From: JAQUBU01 sp036677685
GTDB taxonomy: Bacteria > Bacillota > Syntrophomonadia > Syntrophomonadales > Syntrophomonadaceae
DNA: 64,000 nucleotides
Assembly (NCBI GenBank): GCA_036677685.1
Contig: JAVBWA010000016.1
Span: 62,001 to 126,000 of the forward strand
Reading direction: 5' to 3'
The notes beneath the pieces were generated by a model. The model saw nothing but the letters and a program-made list of their open reading frames with translations. It was not told where the DNA came from and ran no database searches. Of the stretch, positions 50,020 through 58,831 are shown piece by piece. Every line of letters begins with the position of its first letter. The first letter of the stretch is position 1. The translations under genes and the position numbers were made by a program.

Positions 50020-51786
50020 TTATCCCGGTAAAACCATATTTAATATAATTCCTATAGTAAAAGAGGTGGCAAAACCCATAGCCAGTATTTTAAGCAGTTT
50101 TTTAAAACCAATTTCCCGAACGGTCATCACCATAACTGGCAGACAGGGTAAAGACAAGGCCACCATGGTTATGGCAATAGTAGCTTCGCGCGGACTAAGT
50201 TTAAGGTTTAGAAGAATTAACGGCGCCAGATAGCGTTGAAATATGGTAATTAATACTGCTGCAAATGCTTCCGCTGGAATTCCAAAAAGCAGCCGTGTAA
50301 AACCATCGATTTCTCTTACTCTCTCCAAAAGCCCGGATTCTATTAAAGCCCGTACGGCTATACTCATAATCAAAAGCAAAGGAAGAATTTCGCTAAAAAA
50401 CCCGGCAAAACGGATTTTAATTTTGTTCCACAGGTTGGCCGCCACCGGAATCCTTAAGGGAGGAATCTCATAGATAAAGCTTTCTTCCAGAGGAACCAGG
50501 TGTTTTAGAATATAACCCAGAACCAATAAAATACCCAGCATACTTAAGACCAGCACTAACAAGGAAGCGTGAAAATGAGCCAGAACCATCGCCATAATAC
50601 CAAGGGTAGCCGCACAGGGAATAACTATGCTTAACAAAGTGATGGTGATAAAACGCTGCCCATCACCAGGTAAGATGCGAGTTGCCATAACCGCAGGGGT
50701 TCGGCACCCGAAACCCAGGGACAAAGGTATGACTGCCTGCCCTGAAACTCCTAGCAGATTACCGGCTCTTTCCAAAGCTACGGTATATCGGGGTAATAAT
50801 CCGGTGTCTTCCAGTATTGCCATCAGTAAACTAACCATCAACATGGCCGGCATTATTATGGTAAAAGGAATTATCAACCCTTCGGGGATAGCCCGGGATA
50901 AAACGCTGCTTAGAAAACCAGATGGCAGTATCCCTATAATAAATTTCTCCAACCAGGTGTTGAGTGGCTGCAAAACGAGGTTTACCGTGGTTTCACTCCA
51001 ACCAATAAAATTCAACAAGAGCCAAAAACCCAGATAAGCCAGGAACAAAAGAGCTGCTGTCCCTATTATCGGACGGTTAAGAAAGCTTTCGAGCAGTTCC
51101 AACCTGCGCTTGCGGGTAATACTCATATGGTAGACAACCTGTTTCGCAGTCTTTTTTGCCCAGCTTGCCCGGTCCAGGTCAGCCGGAGTTGTCGTAGTTT
51201 CAATTTTAATCCCGCAACTGCCGCAATCTCCTGCACAACCCGAACAGTAAACCTTGTTTATTACTGCGGATTCAGGTTTATTCACTGCTGTCAGGCTTTT
51301 ATGACTAAGCAGTCTTTTAATCTTATCAAGCAAATGTTCTATGCCTTCTCCACTGGTTGAAGAAAGCACAACTACCGGAGAAGCCGTTAAACGTTCCAAT
51401 TCCCGGGCATTGATATGGATGCCCTTTTCCCTGGCTCGATCAATCTGGTTTACCACGATTAAAAGCGGATACTTAAGTTCCAATAGTTCGGCAGTTAATA
51501 CCAGATGCCGCTCCAGATTGGTGGCATCAATAACCTGAATCAGCAATTCCAAATGAAGGCTTTGCAGCAGTTCCCGGTATGTTTGCGCTTCATGGCTATC
51601 GGCGAATATGGAAAATATGCCTGGAGTATCATAAATATTTACCAACTGGTTCCCCAGTTTTAATTCAGTGCGTACTATTTCGGTTGAGGTGCCTGGATAA
51701 TTGGAGGTAAAAACCCGGCTCCCAGTCAGTAAATTGAATACTGAACTTTTTCCCGAGTTGGGGTTGCCTACCAAAGCAACATGCAT
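50020..51786 (-). CDS. feoB: Ferrous iron transporter FeoB
   Basis: FeoB moves Fe2+ across the membrane and carries a GTPase-like N-terminal domain. G1 GNPNSGKSS (7-15), G3 DTPG (53-56) and G4 NQID (113-116) are present, followed by a membrane domain of about 8 segments with the Gate-type repeats. An unusual cysteine cluster, CSGCAGDCGSCG (C181, C184, C188, C191), lies between the G domain and the first membrane segment. The 588-residue length is at the short end for the family. The ATG at 51786 follows AGGAGG, and a Fur box lies upstream, so iron repression is expected. Confidence 0.95.
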   Translation of the reverse strand: MHVALVGNPNSGKSSVFNLLTGSRVFTSNYPGTSTEIVRTELKLGNQLVNIYDTPGIFSIFADSHEAQTYRELLQSLHLELLIQVIDATNLERHLVLTAELLELKYPLLIVVNQIDRAREKGIHINARELERLTASPVVVLSSTSGEGIEHLLDKIKRLLSHKSLTAVNKPESAVINKVYCSGCAGDCGSCGIKIETTTTPADLDRASWAKKTAKQVVYHMSITRKRRLELLESFLNRPIIGTAALLFLAYLGFWLLLNFIGWSETTVNLVLQPLNTWLEKFIIGILPSGFLSSVLSRAIPEGLIIPFTIIMPAMLMVSLLMAILEDTGLLPRYTVALERAGNLLGVSGQAVIPLSLGFGCRTPAVMATRILPGDGQRFITITLLSIVIPCAATLGIMAMVLAHFHASLLVLVLSMLGILLVLGYILKHLVPLEESFIYEIPPLRIPVAANLWNKIKIRFAGFFSEILPLLLIMSIAVRALIESGLLERVREIDGFTRLLFGIPAEAFAAVLITIFQRYLAPLILLNLKLSPREATIAITMVALSLPCLPVMVMTVREIGFKKLLKILAMGFATSFTIGIILNMVLPG

Positions 51787-51805
51787 CTTAGCACCTCCTG
51801 GTATA

Positions 51806-51824
51806 AATAATGAGTATCATTATC
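51806..51824 (-). promoter_or_regulatory. Fur box upstream of feoB
   Basis: GATAATGATACTCATTATT matches the 19-bp Fur consensus GATAATGATAATCATTATC at 17 positions. It lies 20 bases before the feoB start and overlaps the likely -10 region. Confidence 0.85.
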
Positions 51825-51880
51825 ACTTCAATAAGAAAATCACTTCTAATAGTTTGTACTTTTTTAAATGCATTCTTACT

Positions 51881-52309
51881 TTATTTGCATTTACAGCCGG
51901 GGCATTTGGCATAAATGATCAACTGGTGATCCACGACTTCGAAGCCCTTGTTCTCCAAATGTTTTTCCAAACTGCTCAAAAGGTCCTCTTCTATTTCAAT
52001 AATTTGCCCGCAAGAAAGGCAGATCACATGATGATGGCGATGGTGTTCATCTTCGCATAGTTCATAGCGGTACTTGCCTTCATCAAAAGCTGTTTTGTAT
52101 AACACCTCAAAACTAGAGAGTTTGTCCAGTGTGCGATATACGGTGGCTATGCCCAGGTTAGGCGCCTTTTTTCGCGCTTCAGCCAGAACTTCTTCTGCGC
52201 TGAGATGCCTGCCCCGGTTCTCCCTCATAACATCCAGAACTGCTTGTCGCTGTTGAGTTAAACGATAGTTTCCTTCCTCCAGCCTCTGCCATATAAGCCG
52301 GTCGGTCAT
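51881..52309 (-). CDS. fur: Ferric uptake regulator Fur
   Basis: A 142-residue Fur-family repressor with winged helix (LTQQRQAVLDVMRE, then LGIATVYRTLDKLSS), the His-rich DEHHRHHHVICLSCG metal site and the C-terminal CPGCKC pair. It lies directly upstream of feoB-feoA, and Fur boxes precede both it and feoB, so it is most likely the iron sensor that represses ferrous uptake and itself. A PerR role cannot be fully excluded, since PerR and Fur boxes are alike. Confidence 0.88.
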   Translation of the reverse strand: MTDRLIWQRLEEGNYRLTQQRQAVLDVMRENRGRHLSAEEVLAEARKKAPNLGIATVYRTLDKLSSFEVLYKTAFDEGKYRYELCEDEHHRHHHVICLSCGQIIEIEEDLLSSLEKHLENKGFEVVDHQLIIYAKCPGCKCK

Positions 52310-52325
52310 ATTTCCAGCTCCCTAT

Positions 52326-52376
52326 TGATAATGATTATCATAATTAATTATATGCTATAGTCCATTTGTTTGTCTA
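52326..52376 (-). promoter_or_regulatory. fur promoter with perfect 7-1-7 Fur box
   Basis: TGATAATGATTATCA (52326-52340) is an exact 7-1-7 Fur/PerR box. On the minus strand TAGACA (52371-52376) and TATAAT (52347-52352), spaced by 18 bases, form a promoter whose start site falls inside the box. Autoregulation of fur is implied. Confidence 0.87.
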
Positions 52377-52634
52377 CATAGTTCTCCCTCAAAAAATCCG
52401 GATTTGGAGTGGATGATGCATGAACATAAAAGCGGATGATCTTACCCATGTCAATATCTTGCGCTGGATATTTATACATAAGGTTCTCAGTTTATTGAGT
52501 TTTTCAAGAGAACTACACAAAATGATAATAACAATCATGAAAACAAAAAGCCCGCTATTGTAGTACACATCACTAGCGAGCTTCTTACATTGATTATTCA
52601 ATATAGACCCGGTTTAACCTTTGAGAAAAATTTT

Positions 52635-52792
52635 AAACCGACGACAGAAGTGAAGATCAAGGCACATAAGAAGGACCCACGATTAAGGTCCCCAAGGTAT
52701 GGCAACAAACCTTCTGCTCCCCAGCAAGGTCACGTCCCCGTATAGAGTACATCGATTTAGCGGGCCTCTCTTATAACGCTGAGATTCGGTTT
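52635..52792. repeat. Nested palindromic repeat, family 2, copy 3 (degenerate)
   Basis: Follows copy 1 in order: AAACCGA, AGAAGTGAAGATCAAGG, GACCCACGATTAAGG, CCCCGTATAGAGTACATCGA, CGGGCCTC, TATAACGCTGAGATTCGG and closing TCGGTTT. The outer arms AAACCGA/TCGGTTT pair although they differ from those of the other copies. The 500-base gap it sits in (52310-52808) also holds the fur promoter and an imperfect AAGCCCGCTA/TAGCGAGCTT dyad, and no credible gene. Confidence 0.78.
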
Positions 52793-52808
52793 TCTCTTTA
52801 GCCTAATT

Positions 52809-54473
52809 CTATACTTCGACTATGATGGGCAGAATCATAGGCCGGCGTCCGGTTTTTTCATACAGATGTTTGCCTAACTTCTCTCTTACCTGTGACTTTA
52901 TAACTGCCCATTCACTAACATTCTTTTTCGAACAAATCTGCAGTGCTTCGTTGACCTTTTCCCGGGCTTTTTCCATCAATTCTTCCGACTCCCGCACATA
53001 TACAAAACCGCGGCTGACGATATCCGGTCCGGCCACCACTTCACCTGATTCCTTATTTATGGTAACCACTACAATCATTATTCCATCCTGGGAAAGTTGT
53101 TTGCGGTCACGCAAGACTATATTTCCCACGTCGCCAACTCCCAACCCGTCAACCAGAACTTTGCCGGCAGCCACCTTGCCGGAAATGACAGCCTTTTTCT
53201 TGCCTACTTCAATTACCTGGCCATTTTCAGCTACAAATATACGAGAGCGCGGAATCCCCAGGCTTTCAGCCAGTTTGGCATGTTTCATAAGATGGCGGTA
53301 TTCTCCATGTACCGGAATAAAATACCGGGGGCGAATAAGATTAAGTATTATTTTGAGTTCTTCCTGGGAAGCATGTCCTGAAACATGAACTCCAACACTT
53401 TTTTCATAAACAACCTCGGCTCCCTGTCTGAACAGGAGGTCCACGGTTTTTGCCACTAATTTCTCATTGCCGGGTATAGGAGACGCCGAAATGATAACGG
53501 TATCTCCCGATTCAATAGATACCCAGCGGTGATCCGAAGTAGCGATTCTGGTCAATGCCGACATTGGCTCGCCCTGTGATCCGGTAGTGACAATAACTAC
53601 CTGACTGGCAGAATATTTTCCAATATCAGCCATTTCGATCAATATGCCTTCCGGAACATTCATATAGCCGAGCAGATTGGAGATACGTACGTTATTCACC
53701 ATGCTCCGGCCTACAATTGCAACTTTGCGGCCAAATTTCTGGGCAGTGGATATGACCTGCTGAATACGATGAACATTGGAAGCAAAAGTTGTAACAATGA
53801 TACGGCCTTCACACTTGCCAAAAAGATCATCAAAAGTATTGCCCACAACTTTTTCCGACATGGTGAAACCGCTTTTATCAGCATTGGTGCTGTCACCCAT
53901 CATAACCAGAACACCTTTTTCACCTAACTCGGCCAGTTTTCTAAAATCAACTACTTCCCCATCAACCGGAGTTTGATCGAGCTTAATATCGCCGGTATGA
54001 AGAATTATGCCCAATGGAGTATGAACAGCTATGCCCATAGCATCGGGAATACTATGGCTTACCCGGAAAAATTCTATTTCAAAAGGTTCGAGTTTAATAA
54101 GATCCCGTGGTCCAACTACCTTGAGATTGATGGGACCCAAATTGTGCTCTTTGAGCTTCTCTTCTACCAGGCCCAGGGTAAGTTTGCTTCCATACACCGG
54201 TACGTTTATTTCTTTTAATACATAGGGAAGCGCACCGACATGATCCTCATGTCCATGGGTAAGCAATATAGCCTTAATTTTGTCTTTGTTTTCTACCAGA
54301 TAGCTAATATCAGGAATAACAATATCAATCCCCAGCAATTCTTCCTCTGGGAACATTAATCCCGCATCAATGACAACGATACTATCCTGATATCTGATTG
54401 CCATCATGTTTTTCCCGATTTCCCCCAATCCGCCCAGGGGAATAATCTTCAGCCGAGAATCGACATCTGACAC
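52809..54473 (-). CDS. rnj: Ribonuclease J
   Basis: RNase J is a beta-CASP metallo-hydrolase with 5' exonuclease and endonuclease activity on mRNA. The 554-residue protein has the zinc motif LTHGHEDHVGALPY (H73, H75, D77, H78), the LGIILHTGDIKLDQTPVDG block and the beta-CASP VHVSGHASQEE motif. The GTG at 54473 has AAGGTG five bases upstream. It follows dapA, the place of rnjB in Bacillus, so it may be the J2-type paralogue; J1 or J2 cannot be assigned from this alone. It also shares a neighbourhood with tepA in other Firmicutes, but not here. Confidence 0.95.
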   Translation of the reverse strand: MSDVDSRLKIIPLGGLGEIGKNMMAIRYQDSIVVIDAGLMFPEEELLGIDIVIPDISYLVENKDKIKAILLTHGHEDHVGALPYVLKEINVPVYGSKLTLGLVEEKLKEHNLGPINLKVVGPRDLIKLEPFEIEFFRVSHSIPDAMGIAVHTPLGIILHTGDIKLDQTPVDGEVVDFRKLAELGEKGVLVMMGDSTNADKSGFTMSEKVVGNTFDDLFGKCEGRIIVTTFASNVHRIQQVISTAQKFGRKVAIVGRSMVNNVRISNLLGYMNVPEGILIEMADIGKYSASQVVIVTTGSQGEPMSALTRIATSDHRWVSIESGDTVIISASPIPGNEKLVAKTVDLLFRQGAEVVYEKSVGVHVSGHASQEELKIILNLIRPRYFIPVHGEYRHLMKHAKLAESLGIPRSRIFVAENGQVIEVGKKKAVISGKVAAGKVLVDGLGVGDVGNIVLRDRKQLSQDGIMIVVVTINKESGEVVAGPDIVSRGFVYVRESEELMEKAREKVNEALQICSKKNVSEWAVIKSQVREKLGKHLYEKTGRRPMILPIIVEV

Positions 54474-54652
54474 TCAAACACCTTCTTTATTATTCAATTA
54501 TTATTCGCACATTTCCGTACAAAACCATGTGGTCAACCGACTTGTTAACGATTTCTATAAGCAAGAATTTTCCGCACAACATTGTCTTCTTTATTATAAA
54601 CTTTAATGGGTCCTGATACAACTTCATTAATTTTTGATTTTTTGACAATGAA

Positions 54653-54679
54653 AAAGGATAGACATTACGCCCATCCTTT
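54653..54679 (-). terminator. Terminator-like hairpin after dapA
   Basis: AAAGGAT and ATCCTTT (7 bp, 13-nt loop) are followed on the minus strand by UUC and a short U-rich stretch. It lies about 80 bases beyond the dapA stop and separates dapA from the RNase J gene. The rest of the 282-base gap shows no other feature. Confidence 0.65.
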
Positions 54680-54756
54680 GGTTTTGACCCATTTAATTAT
54701 TGGCTTTTGTAAATAAATGTTTAACGTGAAATAATTTCTTAATAACTATATCAAAG

Positions 54757-55638
54757 CTATTTTAATAAATCGTACTGGCCCAGCAAATCCTGGATAAATA
54801 TTTTTTCTTTTTCTCCCGCTGCGCAAAGCGGCAGACGCAGACCTCCTACATCCATTCCCATCATGTTTAACGCTTCTTTTAAAGGAACTGGATTAGTGGT
54901 TACGAACAGTCCCTTAAACATGGGAAAAAGCATATTGTGCAATGCTCTGGCCTGCTCATTATCACCAGCTACAAAAGCATCAATCATAGCTTTAATTTGC
55001 TTTCCGACCAGATGTGATGCTATACTAACCACTCCATGAGCACCTAATGCCATCATCGGCAAAGTTAGAGAATCATCACCTGAATAAACTGTAATCTTCC
55101 CTTTCAGACGATCATGCAATACAGACATTTGGTCCATATCGCCGCTGGATTCCTTTAAGGCTGCTATATTTTCCACCGCCGCCAGCCTGGCTACGGTATC
55201 CGGGCTCATGTTGCAGTTGGTCCGGCCCGGAATATTATATAGCATCACCGGTAAGGATACACTCTCGGCAATACTTTTAAAATGCTGATAAAGCCCTTCC
55301 TGGCTTGGTTTATTATAATAGGGAACTACCAGCATAATACCGTTCACCCCGGTTTTCTCAGCTTCGCGGCTAAGTTTGATGGTGGACTCGGTATTATTTG
55401 ACCCGGTTCCGGCCCAGATCATAGCCCGGTCGCCTACCTGGTTTTTCACGGTTTTATACAATTCCAGTTTTTCATCACTGGATAAAACCGGAGATTCGCC
55501 GGTAGTTCCGCATACCACAATTCCTTCGCTGCCATTATCGCAAAGGTACCGGGCAAGCTCTCCAGCTTTTTTTATGTCTACTTTCAAGTTTTCGTCGTAA
55601 GGAGTTATCATTGCTGTCATCAACCTGGGAAATAACAT
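54757..55638 (-). CDS. dapA: 4-hydroxy-tetrahydrodipicolinate synthase
   Basis: DapA condenses pyruvate with aspartate semialdehyde, the branch point to lysine, diaminopimelate and dipicolinate. The TIM-barrel protein has CGTTGESP (catalytic Thr near 46), LYNIPGRT (Tyr near 131) and the Schiff-base Lys in ALKESSG (near 159). The frame opens at ATG 55653, but the ATG at 55638 (MLFPRLMTAMITPYD) fits the family N-terminus and has GGTGG upstream; either start is possible. It follows asd after a gap of about 40 bases; no aspartokinase gene lies between them, unlike in Bacillus. Confidence 0.94.
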   Translation of the reverse strand: MLFPRLMTAMITPYDENLKVDIKKAGELARYLCDNGSEGIVVCGTTGESPVLSSDEKLELYKTVKNQVGDRAMIWAGTGSNNTESTIKLSREAEKTGVNGIMLVVPYYNKPSQEGLYQHFKSIAESVSLPVMLYNIPGRTNCNMSPDTVARLAAVENIAALKESSGDMDQMSVLHDRLKGKITVYSGDDSLTLPMMALGAHGVVSIASHLVGKQIKAMIDAFVAGDNEQARALHNMLFPMFKGLFVTTNPVPLKEALNMMGMDVGGLRLPLCAAGEKEKIFIQDLLGQYDLLK

Positions 55639-55678
55639 ATTTTCCACCACCATTATATATTTTAATTCTCGGATTTTC

Positions 55679-56695
55679 TTAGTATAGAGCTTTTGCCACT
55701 ACTATTTCGGCAATTTGAATGGCATTGGTTGCTGCTCCTTTACGTATCTGGTCAGCTACCACCCATAACGCGATACCATTATCAACCGAATAGTCCTGGC
55801 GAATCCGACCTACATATACTTGATCGGTATTTGAGGTGTAAAGCGGCATCGGATATATATTTTTAGCCGGATCATCCTGAACCACCACACCTGGTGCCGA
55901 TGCCAATATTTTTTTAACTTCTTCCGGGCTAAGGGGAACTTCGGTTTCAACATTGATTGATTCCGAATGACTACGATAAACCGGAACCCGTACCGCCGTA
56001 GGAGCTACCTTAAGTCCAGGTGCATGCATGATTTTTCTGGTTTCCCAAACCAGTTTCATCTCTTCCCTGGTATAATCACCTTCCACAAAAACATCTATAT
56101 GAGGGATAAGATTAAAAGCTATTGGATGTTGAAAAACCTGGGGCTTAATCTCCGAACCATCCATAGAGGCCCGAACATGAGCTTCCAATTCGTCGAGGCC
56201 TGCCTTCCCCGCTCCGGAAACCGCCTGGTAAGTTGAAATAATTACCCTTTTTAATTTAGCCGCCTTATGAATCGGATTGATGGCTACGGTCATAATTATG
56301 GTTGAGCAATTGGGGTTGGCTATTATACCTTTATGAAGGCTTATATCTTCAGGGTTTACCTCGGGAACGACCAATGGCACATCATCCTGTAAACGAAATG
56401 CATAACTGTTGTCAATTACCAGGCATTTATTTTTCACAGCCAACGGGGCCAATTCCTTGCTTATCTCACTGCTGACCGCAAAAAGGGCCATATCAGCATT
56501 GCCAAAAGCCTCCTCGCTAACCGCCTGCACCTTGAATGTTTCACCTTGAAATTCTATCGGGGTTCCAGCTTCGCGAGGATCAGCCAGGCAAATTAACTCT
56601 TTTATCTTAAACCGGCGTTCTGCTAAAACTTTTATCATTTCCTGTCCTACTGCACCTGTTGCTCCTACAATTGCCAATCTTACGCCTTCTGCCAC
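55679..56695 (-). CDS. asd: Aspartate-semialdehyde dehydrogenase
   Basis: Asd reduces aspartyl phosphate to aspartate semialdehyde with NADPH. The 338-residue protein has the nucleotide motif IVGATGAVGQEM, the catalytic Cys in ANPNCST (C130) and the QAVSGAGKAG block. The GTG at 56695 follows AGGAGG by eight bases. It is placed after dpaB, as in the Bacillus spoVFA-spoVFB-asd order, and feeds DapA just downstream. Confidence 0.95.
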   Translation of the reverse strand: MAEGVRLAIVGATGAVGQEMIKVLAERRFKIKELICLADPREAGTPIEFQGETFKVQAVSEEAFGNADMALFAVSSEISKELAPLAVKNKCLVIDNSYAFRLQDDVPLVVPEVNPEDISLHKGIIANPNCSTIIMTVAINPIHKAAKLKRVIISTYQAVSGAGKAGLDELEAHVRASMDGSEIKPQVFQHPIAFNLIPHIDVFVEGDYTREEMKLVWETRKIMHAPGLKVAPTAVRVPVYRSHSESINVETEVPLSPEEVKKILASAPGVVVQDDPAKNIYPMPLYTSNTDQVYVGRIRQDYSVDNGIALWVVADQIRKGAATNAIQIAEIVVAKALY

Positions 56696-56761
56696 TAGCT
56701 TAACCTCCTGTAAAAATTGTATGACTATTATTTTAGCACAACAATTTTGTTATTCAAGGAA

Positions 56762-57358
56762 TTAATATGCCCCTAAGATAAGAGGTTGGATTTGTTTGCC
56801 CTGCAAAGCATATAAAGCAGTGTCCACCACTTGTTCCATATCTGCTACCAGGGAATTGGCTTTTTCTTGTGGATTATCCTGCCTAAAGGGAACAAAAAAT
56901 ATATTTTTCATGTTTAATAATAGTCCCAGGTTTTTAGCATTTACACCTAACGCATCATTGGTTGATATAGCGATAACCACAGGGCGCTGGTTGCGCAGAT
57001 GGGCCTTGACAGCCATTAAGGCAGGGGTATCAACTATGCCGTTGGCCATTTTGGCGATTGTATTGCCAGTAGCAGGTAATATCACAACCAGGTCCAATAT
57101 CTTATGGGGTCCAATCGGTTCTGCAGCCACAATGGTATTTATTATCGGTTTGTCACTTAGTTCCTGTAATTGTTTTTTTAAATCATTAACCCTATAAAAA
57201 CGATTGTCTACTTCGTCAACGGTGTAGGATAATATTGGATATATCTCCGCACCTTCCTCTTTAAATTTTTTTAACTGTGGAATTACATCGCCAATCGTAC
57301 AATGCGAACCGGTCATAACTATCCCAATTTTAACTCCCCTGAAGCGGGCTTTTTGCAC
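56762..57358 (-). CDS. dpaB: Dipicolinate synthase subunit B
   Basis: DpaB (SpoVFB) is a flavoprotein-like subunit of dipicolinate synthase, which makes the spore-core chelator from the DapA product in the mother cell. It shows IVMTGSHCTIGDVIPQLKKF, VILPATGNTIAKMANGI and the AISTNDALGVNAKNLG block. The frame is open from 57376, but AAGGAGG is eight bases before a GTG at 57358, giving 198 residues. It overlaps the start of the asd region closely and follows dpaA directly. The pair is a marker of spore formation. Confidence 0.94.
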   Translation of the reverse strand: MQKARFRGVKIGIVMTGSHCTIGDVIPQLKKFKEEGAEIYPILSYTVDEVDNRFYRVNDLKKQLQELSDKPIINTIVAAEPIGPHKILDLVVILPATGNTIAKMANGIVDTPALMAVKAHLRNQRPVVIAISTNDALGVNAKNLGLLLNMKNIFFVPFRQDNPQEKANSLVADMEQVVDTALYALQGKQIQPLILGAY

Positions 57359-57376
57359 TTCTTGCACCTCCTTCAT

Positions 57377-58291
57377 TCAAGCAAAAAGAATACTTTTATT
57401 CATTCGCGTCATTTCTTGGATTATTAGGCGGGGAATGACCTCCGCCAGAATTCTTCCTGCAAAAACCGGAGCTACTTTTCCAGGTAGTCCGGGGGCAAGA
57501 ATCGCCTTCAAGCCAAATTCGTTTGCAGCTTCGAAATCGGTGCCGCCAGGTTGGGTAGCCAAATCAATAATCAAGGTTTCAGGGTTGGCATATTTTAATA
57601 TATTTCTGTCCAGGACCATGCTGGGAACCGTGTTAAAAATTATATTGTTGTTTTTAATAACCTCAAGCAAATCGTTAAAAAATGCTTTTTTACATCCCAT
57701 CTCATATGCTCTGGCCAGTTGACCCTGGTTTCTGGCTACCACAGTGACCTCTGAGCCCATAGCCTTCAGAAGGCGGGCCAGGGTTATGGCCACCCGGCCA
57801 AAACCTATCACACAGCTCTTACTCCCATGAATGGTGATAGCGGTTTCTTCCATAGCTATCTGAATGGCCCCCTCGGCAGTAGGAATGGAATTTAATATAG
57901 CTACTTCATCCATTTCGACTATTTCCATTAAGACCAAAGCGTATTTTTGAGCCCAGTCCTTTAGATAAGTGCGTGCTGAACCGATTATTACGAGCGCATT
58001 GGGTGCCAGACAGGATATGGCTTTCTCACTCAAGCGAATTTCCTCTTCAGCATAAACCGCCCGGATAACCCCTTCCTGATTGGTTCCCGGCAGAGGTAAA
58101 ATGAGAACTTCAGCTTCTTTACAAGCTTCTTCAACTGAGTTTACGGGAGAAGCACCGTGGGCTACCTTGCCCTTCGGAAACCCTGTTACCGCTACCGTAG
58201 CTCCCATTTTAACCAACTCGGAAATTACGATCAGCTCACGTTCATCTCCGCCCAGCACCGCAATTTTAGTTCCTGATAGTACTGAACTCAC
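57377..58291 (-). CDS. dpaA: Dipicolinate synthase subunit A
   Basis: DpaA (SpoVFA) carries the Rossmann-fold half of dipicolinate synthase. The 304-residue protein has an N-terminal catalytic-like region (IAVLGGDERELIVISELVKM, PVNSVEEACKEAEVLILPLP) and a C-terminal NAD(P)-binding domain with GFGRVAITLARLL. The GTG at 58291 follows AAAGGAGG. Two terminator-like hairpins upstream separate it from the zinc-ribbon gene, so it likely has its own sporulation promoter; I see a possible CATATAAT -10 but no convincing -35. Confidence 0.94.
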   Translation of the reverse strand: MSSVLSGTKIAVLGGDERELIVISELVKMGATVAVTGFPKGKVAHGASPVNSVEEACKEAEVLILPLPGTNQEGVIRAVYAEEEIRLSEKAISCLAPNALVIIGSARTYLKDWAQKYALVLMEIVEMDEVAILNSIPTAEGAIQIAMEETAITIHGSKSCVIGFGRVAITLARLLKAMGSEVTVVARNQGQLARAYEMGCKKAFFNDLLEVIKNNNIIFNTVPSMVLDRNILKYANPETLIIDLATQPGGTDFEAANEFGLKAILAPGLPGKVAPVFAGRILAEVIPRLIIQEMTRMNKSILFA

Positions 58292-58399
58292 CCCTTTAGG
58301 CCTCCTTTAGTAGTAAAAAATGCTTTAACTATGAGCATTATATGTATTCATAATATCTATGGTGCTTGTCACCATTCCGACAAGCTCCAAATGCCCATA

Positions 58400-58487
58400 A
58401 AAAGAGAGGCCATTTTTTTGGCCTCTTTCATCCCGTCAAAAAAAGCACCCTACGGGTATACATGTACCTGCTGGGGTGCTTCTTTTT
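58400..58487 (-). terminator. Tandem terminator hairpins upstream of dpaA
   Basis: The first hairpin (right, AAGCACCCC/GGGTGCTT with a 23-base loop) ends on the minus strand in a run of seven U; the second (AGAGGCC/GGCCTCT, 58405-58426) ends in CUUUUUA. Together they should stop transcription coming from the zinc-ribbon gene. A further 7-bp stem GCTTGTC/GACAAGC lies at 58364-58385. The first hairpin also works in the plus direction. Confidence 0.75.
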
Positions 58488-58552
58488 ATAGGTCTGCTGA
58501 TATACTGTTTTTATTGAAAAGCGGGGAGGCAGCAACTGCCTCTATGTATAAT

Positions 58553-58804
58553 TTACGATCTGGAACCTCGACAGATTCGGCCCTGCTTGTCATATTTTAT
58601 TTCAAAAGACTGCTCACAGCGGCTGCATATTAGAAATTGATATTGCGGGATTTCCGGGGCATTGGGAGTAAGATTCACATCGGATATCAACCCGTCAGCA
58701 CCAATTTGGTAAGTCTTCCCTTTAAGGCTTACTTGCTCCAACAGCAAAAAACTGTCACAATCCGGGCACCTGGGCCGCTGGTATTCCCTTTTGTTTACTA
58801 ACAA
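58553..58804 (-). CDS. Small zinc-ribbon-like protein of unknown function
   Basis: An 83-residue protein with two CxxC pairs, CPDC near residue 13 and CSRC near residue 62, and hydrophobic strands between them, which looks like a zinc ribbon. It begins at TTG after GGGGAGGGG. It lies between dapB and the dpa operon and is followed by tandem terminators, so it probably shares a message with dapB. No specific function is proposed. Confidence 0.72.
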   Translation of the reverse strand: MLVNKREYQRPRCPDCDSFLLLEQVSLKGKTYQIGADGLISDVNLTPNAPEIPQYQFLICSRCEQSFEIKYDKQGRICRGSRS

Positions 58805-58831
58805 TTACACCCCTCCCCTAATATTTATTGC

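Noticed and set aside
52389..52601. 70-codon minus-strand frame between fur and the RNase J gene
   Set aside because: No ribosome-binding site, no motif, and it spans the family 2 repeat region; it does not behave like a coding sequence.
52822..53388. 188-codon plus-strand open frame
   Set aside because: Antisense to the RNase J gene, with no start signal and no protein motif.
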